A DNA stretch of 64,000 nt from NCBI GenBank assembly GCA_000231825.2, contig AFXF02001781.1, positions 124,001 to 188,000 of the forward strand, read 5' to 3'. The stretch is from Tetrahymena elliotti 4EA (lineage: Eukaryota > Ciliophora > Oligohymenophorea > Hymenostomatida > Tetrahymenidae). Within the stretch, counting starts at the first letter, position 1; each line of letters opens with the position of its first letter. Shown here in pieces: positions 1 to 12,043 of the stretch. The position numbers and the translations under genes are program-made. The notes under the pieces were generated by a model. That model had not been told where the DNA came from. It did not search any database and was given only the letters and a program-made list of their open reading frames with translations.

Positions 1-1270
1 AGTTGGCGAAAGGCTTTACTTAGCATTTAAAAATAGAATAATTGTTTCTTTAAATGCATAACAGCTTTGAAAATTTTATTTTGTGCATATCTTAATATTT
101 ATTTCTCACTTTTAAATTAAAAACTAATATTTATTTTTGGAATTTCTCTAACATTCATAAAATAATTTTTCAAATTTTAATCAACTTATCTCAAATTTCA
201 CTGTAAAAAATAGAATAATATTCTTTTTAAAAATTATTGGACAAATTTATAATTTTAGAAAAAAAATTTAATAATTTTGAAAAAATTACAAATTTTTCAT
301 TAGATTTCAAATAATTTGACCTTTAAAATATAATAAAAATTGCTTTTAAAAGTTTGCATAAATAATCCTAATAAATGTATCCCGTATGAGATTAAAAATA
401 CTAATTTACAATTAATCTATTATAAGTTAATTACTTCAAATCAAGATCTTTTATAATTGAATAGTTTTGTTACTTTTATGAATTTTCTTTTCAAAAGTAT
501 TTATTTTCATAAAATTAATTGATTATTTTTAGTAACTATTTTTCTTGTGTGAGTAATAAAAATATTAAATAGCTAAGTTACAAACTACAAAAATTATTAA
601 ATTCACTTTTTTAATTGTAAATGAGAATTGTAAGTAGAAATGTTTATTAATTGGATGAAAATTAGTATTTACATATTTTTATAAAGTGCAATATAGTTTT
701 GAAAATTCATTTAATCAGGTGCGAATGAAATATTTAGGAAAGAAGAATTCATTGTAAACATGTGCTAAATTTATTTCATTTTACTTTAATTTTGCATATT
801 AAATTAAAACTTTTCTCTTAAAAAAGGGAAAAATATTTTCCATACTTTAAAAACATTTCAATAATTAAAAAAGGTAATAAAATGTATTTTTTTACTTTAT
901 ATAAAATTTTACAAAGAGTAAGTTTAACTTATAAAGATTTTTACTCAAGAATTAATATCATAATCTACTGTTTGAATTAGTCATTTCAAATAACTATTAA
1001 CTTCAGATTAATTATTGACTAATTGAATAGCAAAGATAAATCGTCTTAAAAGTTTTAAAGCAATAATAAGTCAAACATAATAACAGATCAACCAAAAATT
1101 AGCTCATAAGTTCACTAATACAAAATATTCCAATAAAGTTACAAAAAAACCATTAATTATTTTAGTTAATAAAGGGAGTATTTAATATATTAGTAATATT
1201 TTGATTCAATCAATTAATAGTTTACCATTAAATGTAAAATTACAATAATTTTGTAGAAAACTCAATTAGA
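1..1270. other. AT-rich spacer, no gene seen
   Basis: Very AT-rich sequence with long A and T runs. I see no reading frame with protein-like composition and no RNA gene. The last part presumably holds the promoter and 5' leader of the START-domain gene that begins at 1271. Confidence 0.6.
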
Positions 1271-3677
1271 ATGGATATCATTCATGAAGAAGATGAATCA
1301 AATGCAGCTAAAATGAGTTTTTAGTATCTCGATGCTCTTAGATTTGAGCTAACTGCAAGCTTGGAACATGATTGTTAACTCATTCGCAAGGCTTTAAACA
1401 AACTTTAAACAAGTGTATCTATGAAATAAATAAATAGGCAATTAGCGAGGTCTTAGTTTGAGTAGATTAAAGAAAAGTTAGATAAATTTTTTGCTTAAAA
1501 AATAGAACCTACAACTGAATCATAGTTAGAGATACTAAGTTATTTATGCAGTGATATTAATCATCTTTTATAGCTAATTAATGAGAATTATGAAGAATAA
1601 AGTGATGTTTTTGCAGATAGTAAATATGATTTATCTAGTTCTTTGATTGATGCTGTAAAGAAAAAAGGTGGTGATTAGTACCAACAAGCAAGGAAAAAAT
1701 CTTTTTAAAAATCAAACTAATCTAATACCAACATAGAGAGTGAATATCAGTAGTTTCTTTAACCTAATTCTCATAGAAAAAACTTGTCACAGCTATCAAT
1801 GAACACAGCTTAACAAAATTCTTAAAATAACTTGATTACTTTATAATTAAATGCAAAGCAAGTTTAATCAAGATTTTAATCAAGCGAAAACCTTTATCAA
1901 AATATTCCTACAAGCTATGGTCAATAAATTCCTATAAATGTAAGTGATTAAAAAAGTAATAGTAAATATCTAGCTTCATCTTAAGATTAAGACGTTAATG
2001 AGTTTTAAATTCAAGCAAGTAGTACATATATAGAAAACGAAATTATTTTCATTAATAAACCCAAAAATATTGAAATTAAGCTCAATTCGTTTGCTTTATA
2101 TAAATTATCATTCTAACCTAACTAAATTGATCTTTAAGAATAAGCTTAAATTGATGATTAATAATAGGCTTTGGTTCATTAATAGTAGAATATCATGTAA
2201 AATTAGAATTTTTAATAAGTTTAATAAAATAATCCTCAAACAATTTCAGGACCTGAAAATAAAAATTAATAGAATAACTCAATTTAAATAGCTGTTAATG
2301 ATAAAATTTAATAAAGTGGAAAAGTTTAACCAACTGAAAAAATTATAATTAATAATTTTGATTAATTCAATTAAAAATCCTCAATAAACAAAAAAGCTGA
2401 AATCAATAAAAAAGTTGATTTAATTGAAGAAACAAATCAAAAGTAAGAAAAATCTATTACAAATTCTCTATAGCTAAAATAAGCTAATCAAACTATCTCA
2501 CCCTAAGAGATTGACATATAAATAAAAAGTAATAAACTTTTTGGAAAAGAGGATGAAATAATAGAAAATAATTAACTTGCTTAGTCATAAAAGATTTAAT
2601 AATCGGACAATAAATAATAATTGAATAAATAAACATTGTAATAAAGTTTAGATAAAGATTTTGACAAAATATAAATTTTATTTGATGATAAATATCTGGA
2701 TGATGTTGAATCAGAGAGAATAAAGCTTATTTAAAAAATTAACGATTACAAAATACAGTTCTAGAACCAAAAAGAATTAAGAGACACTGTTATAAATTTT
2801 GAAAATAAAGTTAGTAAAGAGCTAGAATACTATTAAAGAATTTATGAGTAACTCATCCTAACTACCAGCTATATAGAAGAAAAAGGTACTTTTAATATTA
2901 ATATAAAAATTATTTAATAATTGATATTTTTTTTAATTTTTAAAAGAGGGATGGAAACAAGAGAAAACTAAACATGGCATGAGTATTTAATATAAAAAAA
3001 TACCTAATTCTAAGCTGCTGGCTTTGAGAATGGAATGTGAAGAAATGGAAATGAATATTAAAGTTTTAATATCTATTGTTTATGAAATTGAGCTTTATTC
3101 AATGTGGTTTCCATTTTGTAAATAAGGAAAAAATCTAAAAACAGTTGATAAAGCTTGTAAAGTAGTTTATTTAAAAATGGATGTTCCTTTTATATCTGAT
3201 AGAGAAGTTTATGTTCATGGTATTGGAGTCAATAGATTACATAAAGATGGTTCTATAATTATCATGGCACGTTCCATAGATAAAGATGTAGAATGCTAAA
3301 AAGAAACAGGGGTAGACGTTCCTGCTAAATCCAAGTGTGTAAGAGTAGATATCCCTTTCTTTACATTCATTTTTAAACCTTTGTCAGAAACAAAACTTTA
3401 ATTATACTCTGTATGTAATGTAGATGCTCATTTAAATTTTGTTCCTGATTCTATCATTAATCTAGTTTTAAGAAAATTTGCATTCTTTCTTTTTGAAAAA
3501 ATGATAGAGCAAAACAAAAAATTCAAAGGAAGCAAGTGGGAATAAAATATGAAAAATAATCCTGAATTTTATGAGTGGATTGAAAGAGAATATAAAAAAT
3601 ATTTTAACTAAAATCCTGAAACAAAGTTAAAATCAGAGAGCTCATAAGCAGCTGATCAAAAACTAAAGAAAAAATGA
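1271..3677 (+). CDS. START-domain protein (lipid-binding), 781 aa
   Basis: Two exons, 1271-2885 and 2947-3677. A 61-bp GT-AG intron restores the frame, and the stop is TGA at 3675. The first 540 residues are glutamine/asparagine-rich and probably disordered, ending in a charged, coiled-coil-like stretch. Exon 2 encodes a START (StAR-related lipid transfer) domain at about residues 555-745. It shows the usual opening with LRMECE and IELYSMWFPFC, then the beta-rich middle VPFISDREVYVHGIGVNRL. START domains bind a lipid or sterol in a hydrophobic cavity. The ligand cannot be read from sequence, and no membrane segment or signal peptide is visible. Glutamines are mostly TAA/TAG. The gene is convergent with the minus-strand gene that ends at 4569. 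Family assignment is good; cellular role is unknown. Confidence 0.8.
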
Positions 3678-4568
3678 CTAAACTTTTAAAAATTTCACAT
3701 TTTTAAATTTAATAATGAAATCATGATTTTCAACATATAAATTTTTTTAACCAAAATTGAATTAATTTAAATAAAACATCATTCCTACTCAATAGTTAAA
3801 TTTAAAAAGAAGTCACATTTTTAGTAAAGTAATTATTATTTGTACATTACTTAAATACAATAAAATAATATTTTTATATTTGATAGTAATCATATTCATA
3901 TTTTAAATTATTATGTATTTTTATGAAATTTTATTATTAAAGATAAAAAAAAGAAATGAACCTTTATTTTGTAATTTTTATAAAATATCATACCTTCTAA
4001 ATATTAAAAAACAATTTTTTTAAGGTAAGATAATTATTATTTTTATATTCAGTAAAATAAAGTTTTTATATCCGAATGTAATATTCAAATACTAAATTAT
4101 TTGTATATCAGAAGTTCTAAAATTTAAATATAAAAATTTATCACAATTTATGTGAATTTTTAATAATGAAATTTGATTAAAATTATTAGTTTAAAATTAA
4201 GAATTCATAAAATAAAATTTTTAAAATAAAGAAATTTCTAAGGTTTTATTAGATTTTTATAAATATTATATTTCTCATTTTTAAAAGAAAAAGCTAAATT
4301 TTTAGTATTTTTTAACTTAATAAAATATTTATTTTCTACGATTGAAGAAGAACAAAAAAAGAATGAAATTTTAAAAAAAATAAATTATGAAGACAAAAAA
4401 AAATAGAAAATGACTTAAGAAATAATCTGGAATTTTAAATTGAAAGAATCTTTGCTTTGTGTAAGCTTTACGATTAATAGTTACTACTAAAACATATAAA
4501 TCACACTCATACTTTCTGTTCTATTTGTTAATATAGCAAATTTAATAAAAAGGAGAAATCTCCATCCA
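3678..4568. other. Intergenic spacer between convergent genes
   Basis: AT-rich 3' flanks of two converging genes. No gene, RNA or clear repeat is recognised. Confidence 0.6.
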
Positions 4569-6501
4569 TCACATATTTCTAAACACCTTAAATTCTTAAT
4601 CAAAAGATACTTGAGAGTCTCTTTGATTAGCAAAATTAATTTTAGATCCATTATAATCAAAATTTTCAATTAAATTAGAATTCTTTTTTTGTTATTGCTT
4701 TTAATCTTCCAAGAAATATTTTTTTAGTTCTTCTTTTCTTTAGTTTTCTTAATTTAGTGTTTAAACCTTATCTTATATATTCAATTTTTTGGTATTCTTT
4801 TTATGTTTGGTTCTTGTAGGAATATTTTATAAAGAGGTAGGTGATGAGTTAGCTCCATACTATTAAGCTTACTGTTCTAGCATTTATGGATTTATGTTAT
4901 ATTAATAAAATTAAGCAGTTTATTGGGTTTAGTTCATTGGCTATTAAATAAAATAATCCATACGCTTAACATCAATACCTGTCTAAAAAAGGAAATCAAA
5001 AAACTAATCACCATTTAAATGAATAGGATATTCATGTAGGATTTCTGATTTAGTTAATGGATTTTATTCTACTATAAAGGAGCGATCATAGCTAAAGACA
5101 TCATGTACAACCTCTAATTCACCTACACTATTAGGTTACAAGCTAGGTCTTACTAGAAAATCTCTCTGGTGCATAATTTCTATTGATCTTCTTTCTATAA
5201 TAGATTCGTAAGGAATTAACTAGCCATCAACTGTTTTGATAACATCTCTTTTTACTTTATCAATTGGTCTAACTTATCTATAAACTCTAGGCTGTAAGAA
5301 AAACTAAGTCTAAACATGTTTGTTCATTAAAAGTTAATCTTATATCCAATTATCAGTGTCATTATCCCATTCTTATAGCTTGTTCAAGTAGGATTCGCTT
5401 GTAGTATTCCAACTTTAACCATCTTATCCTTATTTCAGTTTCCCTTCAGAATGTAATATTCTTTCATAGTCATAATGGAGTTATTTATTAAAAATATCAT
5501 TTTTAGAGAAAAGAGCTACTTATTATTGTTATAGCTATTGATTTTAGTTAAACATTTATTAATATTTCTACTATTAACTCAATTGAGATCCTCTCATTAA
5601 ACTGTCTTGTAATGCATCAGATTAATACACTTATAGATTTTGAAGTTATTGAGCTTACAAATATTAAGATGGATTTACTGAAATCTAATTCATAGGCATA
5701 TTCGATACTTATTAACTTAATGGTCTTGTTGCTGCAGATCCTAAGTTTTTTGTAGGACTCTGATAATTATTTTGCTAAATTTGGTATTATTGTTAGATGG
5801 GAGGGTTTGTTTAGAAAACATTATTTTGATATTAGTTAACTGGCTATATGTTTACTTAACTTTAAGCAGATGCTCCCTAATTTTAATAAATTTGATTATA
5901 AATTTAAATTTTCCAAAATGATATTGGGTTTATTTTTAAAACTAGGAAAATTTACCTGTTATGGATTAAAATATGAAGAGTTGATAGCTGGTGCAGCTGC
6001 TCCTTAGTTTGGATTATTTGAAAGTTACTATATTGAGTTTAAATTTTATAGTGCCTTAACTGATGATAACTTTCCTTATTAATAAAGATCTAAAATGTTG
6101 AGTAATCTATTCCTGTATCTCATACTCATCAATCCTGACTCTGTTGATAACTAAGGCTTTGACTTTTCTGCTAAAAACTCACGAAATTTATCCATAGTAA
6201 ATCTTGCTTACTCTTCTTCATCTAAATTTTTAATATATTCAGTATAATCCTCTTATCCTTAGCGAATAGGATTTATTTAGCTCTGAAAGAAAGGTTAAAA
6301 GGATTTAATCAGCTCATAATTATAAGTTTCAGGCAAATAATAGTCATTCTTAAAACCTATTTTATCAAGCTTTGGTATATATGGTGAGATGTGCTTTGAT
6401 TCCCATGGTAGTCGCTCTTAATATTTTTAATCTTCCAATTTTTTTCTTTGAGCAGCAGTTTAATTTTTTGCTCTTTCAAGTATTTCTTATTCTAATTCCA
6501 T
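4569..6501 (-). CDS. Unknown glutamine-rich protein, 617 aa
   Basis: Two exons, 5956-6501 and 4569-5876, with a 79-bp intron at 5877-5955. ATG is at 6501 and TGA at 4569-4571. I do not recognise the family. The N-terminal 150 residues are charged and helical-looking (starting MELEQEILERAK). A glutamine/asparagine/serine-rich linker spans the intron. A better structured C-terminal half follows, with a tryptophan-containing helix, a conserved-looking FFLQPRVYRQVRPIDKVKR stretch and an acidic hydrophobic segment. No membrane segment, signal peptide or catalytic motif is seen. It is probably a ciliate-restricted protein. Divergent from nothing nearby: upstream lies a 3-kb spacer. Confidence 0.75.
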
Positions 6502-9463
6502 TGTTATGAATATTCTTTCGAACTAACAAACTATACAATAGCTAAATAACCTTTAGAATGATTTTATTTTGTATTTCTAAATTTGCTAAAATGACTCTTT
6601 TAACTGAATACTCTACTCTGTTGACAACAATAAATAACTAAAAAGGGCAAGTAAATTTCTTTAATTAAAAATAACTTTTTAAATATATTTTTATTTGTTT
6701 TATAACTTAAGATTCAAAATAAAAAACAGATTAAATCTTAAGTATCTATATTTTATTTCATTTCAGATTATCAATTATCTTTACTTTTTATTAACAACAT
6801 CAAATCTATCTATCTAATCATTTCAGAAATTTAAGATTTTCATTTCTCAAATTTAAACAAAAATCATCAAATTTAAACTGAACAAATAGTTATAATTATT
6901 TTAATGATATTAAATTTTACTCATTTTTTTTATTTTATCACATGCAAAAAAATATTAAAAAATAAAATTGAAAACTGGTAGATCTCTTTAACAAAAAAAT
7001 ATTTAATTCTTTGATGTAGTTGATTCATTTCTGCAAAAAAGTAGATATTCACATTTTAATTTTTGGAAATTGACAATAATTGATTAAATAATAAATAAAG
7101 TATCTAATTTATTTAAAAAAAAATTAAACGTTAGGATATTAGAGTGATTAATTTAGAACTTGTTATTGTTTAGTTTATTATTTATTTATTTTATTTAGTT
7201 TGATTTTATTTATTTGCTTTGTTATTGGGTTAGTTGATTAATTTATTTATTTCTTTATGTTTGATTTGTTTGTTGTTAGTTAATTTTATTTCTATCTGAT
7301 TTTTAATTTTTTTGCTTAATATTTTCTTATTTTTTTATGTCTGTTGTGAAGTTTTAAGGTAATTAATATTATGGGTTATCTTATGTTTTAAAAAGAGAAA
7401 GCTAATTATTTATTTTAAGTTAAAAAAAAGATTTTATTTTCTATTTTGAAATAAGAACAGTTTATTTTATTAGATTAGTTTAATAATTTATATTTTTAGC
7501 ATATTTTTTTATTTGCTTTTAAGTGTCTTAAGGAGTAGATTGATTTAACTTTTTAATACAATTTGCAAGCTTTGTATGTGAATGTTAAATTTCTTCTCAT
7601 TTAAGATCTTATTGACTCTGTTTTAAAAACTTGTAGGGCGTACATAATTTTTCTTATTAAAAACTTAGGTGGTTATATGCTATAAATATCAAATTAGTCA
7701 ATCTATATCTAAAAATCAAACTGAAGAATAAGAGAATTCACTTTGAATTCAATGCAATATTATTTCAGTCAAAAGCGCAGAGTAATCTATTTGTATCTCT
7801 TCGAAGAAAAAGTAACTTGTGTTTAAAAACTTTGTGTTTGGCTGTATCTTGATCCTATGGACTAGGGGAATTAAAAACTATTTTATTGTCACTTTTTCTT
7901 TTTTAAAGATGTATAATGCTCTTTTGGCTGAACTTAATACCATGAATAAGTTCCATTCTTCTTTACTCTTTTTATTTTTTGTTTTTTTCTTATCTTAGTT
8001 TAGTGGATTTCTTTTAATTAAATATTATTATGAAAAAAAGAAAGAAACAAAACTAAGTTAAGAAAAAGCTAAAGATTTTCTTTTTGAGGAAATTATAAAA
8101 TTTTGCAAATATATTCCCAACAATTGATATAAAAGTTAGTAATTTATCTTCTTCTCTTTACCATTAATTCTTTAAAAAATAACAATTCCTTTAATAATTA
8201 AAAATTATTAAAAACACAAAATAAATTAAAATTTTAGAAAATAAAATGATTTTACCTTACCAAATTCAATTTTAACTTTTTTTAAGCTCTTTTAAATGTA
8301 TTTTCATTGGGGATAGTTTTTTGATTTTAATAAATAAAAGTTTTATAAAAACTAAACATAAAGATGGAGATTTGAACATGTTTAGCAGTTTTTAAAAATA
8401 TTATTTAATTTTAAAGTACTTCTATTCTTGATTTATAACTAATTTATTTATGCTAATTATTGGCAATATTAAAAAAAAATTTTTTGTTACTAAACAAAAG
8501 ATTTGAGGTAATTTTAGGTTTAATAAAATGTTAGACATTAAGCTCTTTCAATTATTTTCAAAAAATAGTATTATCAACAATAAAAATTAATTCTTGAAGA
8601 ATAATTAGCAATCATTAAAATAGTACTCTTGATTTGAAGAATACATAAGTTAAAATAGAGAAACCTATAAAATGTGTCTAGTTAAAATTTAACAGAAAAA
8701 ACTTATTTTCGAATTCCTTTTTTAATAATATCTCTTCTACTAAGATAACTAATTATCATAAATGATTGAATAAATTGTGATTTTTATATGAAAATATATT
8801 TTAATAGAAAATAAATATTTCTCTAAGTTTCAAATATTCTATTTAAAAATTTTCTATTTTAAATTTTTAATTATGAATAATTTAATTTACATGTTTATAA
8901 TTATTGATTTTAATTACATTTACTAATTTCATTTGGTATTAATATTATTTATTTAATTATTTATCATAGAATACTGTTTCAAATTATTTTTAATTTTTAA
9001 AATTTAAATCACTAACTCTAAAATTATTAATAAATATTTTAATCAATTTTACTAATTATTGAAATTATTAAACAGAAATATTTAATTTATATTTTTTTAA
9101 CTTTCTATTTTCTACATATAGAACTTAGAGAAATTTGAAGGTTGTTAATTTATTTATTGGAATCATTTTATAAAATAAGATTTTATTCTAAATTATTATC
9201 AAAAGAGTAGAGATTGTATATCACTTTTTCTATTCCACATTTTTCACTATTTTTCTTTTAAAAGGTAGGTGCTTAGCATATCCAAACATCTCATTATATA
9301 TTGGGAGTGCCTAGTGTCTTCTAAAAGAAATCAATGTATTTAAAAGCTAATTTTACTAATAAGAGGTTAATAATTAAAAAAAATCTAAAAAGAAATCAAA
9401 CAATAAAAATAGCTCTATTAACATATTTTAAAAGTAAAAAGATAAAAGATTAAATCAAGTAAA
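6502..9463. other. 3-kb spacer with T-rich tract, no gene seen
   Basis: The longest left-hand spacer. It holds a strongly strand-asymmetric T-rich tract (about 7140-7560, listed separately) followed by a less AT-rich block (about 7620-7870) without a convincing reading frame. From 8000 to 9450 it is ordinary AT-rich DNA leading into the eIF2-beta promoter. Confidence 0.5.
7140..7560. repeat. T-rich low-complexity tract
   Basis: Plus strand is dominated by TTTAT, TTGTT and GATT units with very few C residues. It contains no fixed-period tandem unit. A similar tract lies at about 55920-56170, and both are followed by a less AT-rich block. Confidence 0.5.
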
Positions 9464-11012
9464 ATGACTGACGCTAAAATTAAAGATGTAATTAATTAAG
9501 GAATTTTTTAGTAAAAAAACATAGAAATTATCAATGAATAAGAATATTATGCAATAGAATTAATTTTTCATCAATTAGAATTTGGTTTTTCATAATTAAA
9601 TTATTCAACAATTTTTGAAAGAACAATTTACTATGTTTGCAAAATTATTCTAACACAAATTAACTCTTCATCTTTTTAAATAAAGATTTAAGTTCTTGAC
9701 TTCGGTAATATGAAGAAAAAGGCTAAGAAGCCTGCTACTACTGCTTCAAAGACTGGTATATATATTATAATTGCTTTGATTTTCAAATAATATTTTATTT
9801 AATCTAATTTTTTATATAATTTAATAGAAAACGAAGATGCCAGTAAAGCTCAAGGTAGATTTATTAATTTTTTTTAAAGAATCTGTCTATAGAATAATTT
9901 ATTAAATACAGCATATATAAATTCAAAGGATTATATGAAATATTTTGTTTATATATTAAATTTTATTTTCTAATTTACTTATTTTTAAAATATCAATCAA
10001 GGTGAAAAGAAAGATGATTAAATTGATTCCTCTAAAAATTAAGAAGTTCCAGTTGAAAAGAAAGATTTCGAACCTTAATACTACTAACTTTTAGACAGAA
10101 TTAATGATATTTTAAAGAGAAATAATCCTAGCTTATAAGGTATATTATAAATTTTTTCTTATTTTACAAAATTGAAAGAAAGACTTAGAGAAAAAAACAA
10201 ATTAAAGTGTCGTATATTAAAATTATAATCAGCATACAAGATCATCTGAAAAATTTATCATTTATTTTCAACAAGCATCATAAGCAAAAAAAAAATAATA
10301 AGCCACCAAAAAAGAAAAATTAACTTACTCCTAAAAATGAAAATATTCTAAAAGAATTTGATCAAATATAAATGAATAAATATATATAGAATTATTATTT
10401 TAACAAATTTTGAATATTAATTTTAATCATTCATTTATTTATTCACTAATAATTTATATATAGAGGGTAAAACTAAAATTAGTATCAAGACACCTCAAAT
10501 TGAAAAAATGGGTAAGAAGACTGCCTGGCTGAACTTTATGGATATTGTTAATAAGATGAAGAGAGATCCTTAACACGTATAATAATTCGTCGTTACTGAA
10601 CTTGGTACTGAAGGTACTATTGCTAACAACCAATTAAGTAAATTAATTTATTGAATATCATTAAGGATTAAAATATTAAAATTGTTTTATTTTATGATAT
10701 TAGTTTTAAAGAGCAGTAAGTTCAACGACAAACATTTCGAATCAATTATCAAGAAATATATTGGTAATTATTTAATTCATTTTTTAAAGAGGTATATATG
10801 CTAATTCTTTGAAATTAATTTATAGCTGAATACGTTTAATGCTCTCTTTGTAAGAGTCCCAACACTAAGCTTACTAAGGATACCAACACTCGTTTATTCA
10901 TGATTGAATGTGACCAATGTAAAAGTTCTAGGTAATTTATTTAGTAAATTTATGAATATTTTAGCATAATTTATTAATTATAAGATCCGTCGCTACTATT
11001 AAGAAGCATTGA
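9464..11012 (+). CDS. Translation initiation factor eIF2 beta subunit
   Basis: Beta subunit of eIF2, the GTP-dependent factor that brings initiator Met-tRNA to the small ribosomal subunit. Seven exons: 9464-9755, 9828-9854, 10002-10139, 10464-10637, 10704-10763, 10826-10931 and 10985-11012; 274 residues. The lysine stretch after NMKKKAKKPA is typical of the subunit N-terminus. The core follows: YYQLLDRINDILKRNNPSL, then KTAWLNFMDIVNKM, HVQQFVVTELGTEGTI and FNDKHFESIIKKYI. The C4 zinc ribbon is at about residues 234-262 (CSLC and CDQC). The ending RSVATIKKH is also family-typical. The first exon codes for about 66 residues before the lysine stretch that eIF2-beta normally lacks. Segment 9488-9685 begins GT, ends AG and is 198 bp, so it could be a removed in-frame intron. 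Confidence 0.93.
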
Positions 11013-11704
11013 AGAAAATTTTTAAAAGCTTTAAGTAAGAAAACATGTTTAATCTTGCTTATGCTAACTAAATTTAAGGCTTTTATATTAATTGATTCAA
11101 ATTTCAAAACACACAAGTGGCTATTATCTGGTTTTGGAGTATATCTAGTTGATTACTATATAAGAGATTCTCTTTAACATGATGAATTATATAATATTTA
11201 AAATTGTAAATTCTATATATATATTCACTAGCAGTATGCAACGTTAATTAAGCATATCATATTCATTGAATTTATATTTAAACCATCTCTCATAACTTAA
11301 TTTAAATTGTTAAATCAAAGAAACACGAAATCACAATTGTAGTTTCTTTGTTCTTAAGATCATTTTTAAGATCTAGTTACAAACCATAATCGATATTTTA
11401 TGTTTAAACAAACCAAGTGAATTAATCTAGCATAAAAATATAAATTTTAAAATCATTTTTAGGAAAGATAAAATTAAAAATTTAATACATTTTTTTCATA
11501 AATAAAGATGAATTTTTTTTGTTTAAGTGTGTGTTTATTTTGTTAATCATTTTGAAGTTAATATTAATGAATTTCTTTTCAATGCAGAAATTAAACTTTG
11601 TTAAATAATAAATAAAGAAAATTATAAGCAAACATAGAAAATTAGCTAAAAAATTCATATTTTTTATTAATTGCAAAAAAGAAAAATAAAGAAAGAAAGA
11701 AGAG
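11013..11704. other. Spacer between eIF2-beta and the next gene
   Basis: AT-rich 3' flank and upstream region. The last 25 bases before the ATG at 11705 are purine-rich (GAAAGAAAGAAGAG), as is common in leaders of this organism. Nothing else is seen. Confidence 0.5.
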
Positions 11705-12043
11705 ATGGCTCCTCCTCCTAAATACGTTATTTCTAGAAAATTAGTCAAGAGATTTTTCGATAAGTACTTGCCTCGTTAACCTATGGATGTTTAAAACGAA
11801 AGTGGCAAATTAATGAAATGTTGGTAATAATATGGCATAGATGATCCTCGTTGCAAGGAATATGAAGTTTTATATGATCATATGTATCAATTAACAAGAA
11901 ATTATCGTACTAAAATTGAAGGTCTTCGTATTAAAGAAGATGTTATGGGTGCTTTGAATCGTCCTAAATATCACAGTGAAGTCAAGGGTCGTTGGAGAAC
12001 TGGAAAAACTACCGAATGGGATGTTTACGATGGTGTTTAATGA
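11705..12043 (+). CDS. Small conserved-looking protein, possibly mitochondrial, 112 aa
   Basis: Single exon; ATG at 11705, stop TGA at 12041. The protein is basic and starts MAPPPKYVISRKLVKRFFDKY, an amphipathic basic segment that could act in mitochondrial import. Two cysteines lie in a KCWQQYGIDDPRC context, loosely like the paired cysteines of small intermembrane-space or respiratory-complex subunits. The C-terminus (GRWRTGKTTEWDVYDG) is aromatic and polar. Codon use is enriched in CGT, CCT and AAG, which suggests good expression. I cannot name the family. A respiratory-complex accessory subunit is one guess, based only on size, cysteines and charge. Confidence 0.75.

Noticed and set aside
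7700..7860. Minus-strand frame of about 35 codons in the less AT-rich block
   Set aside because: Too short, no start or splice partners, and no recognisable protein.
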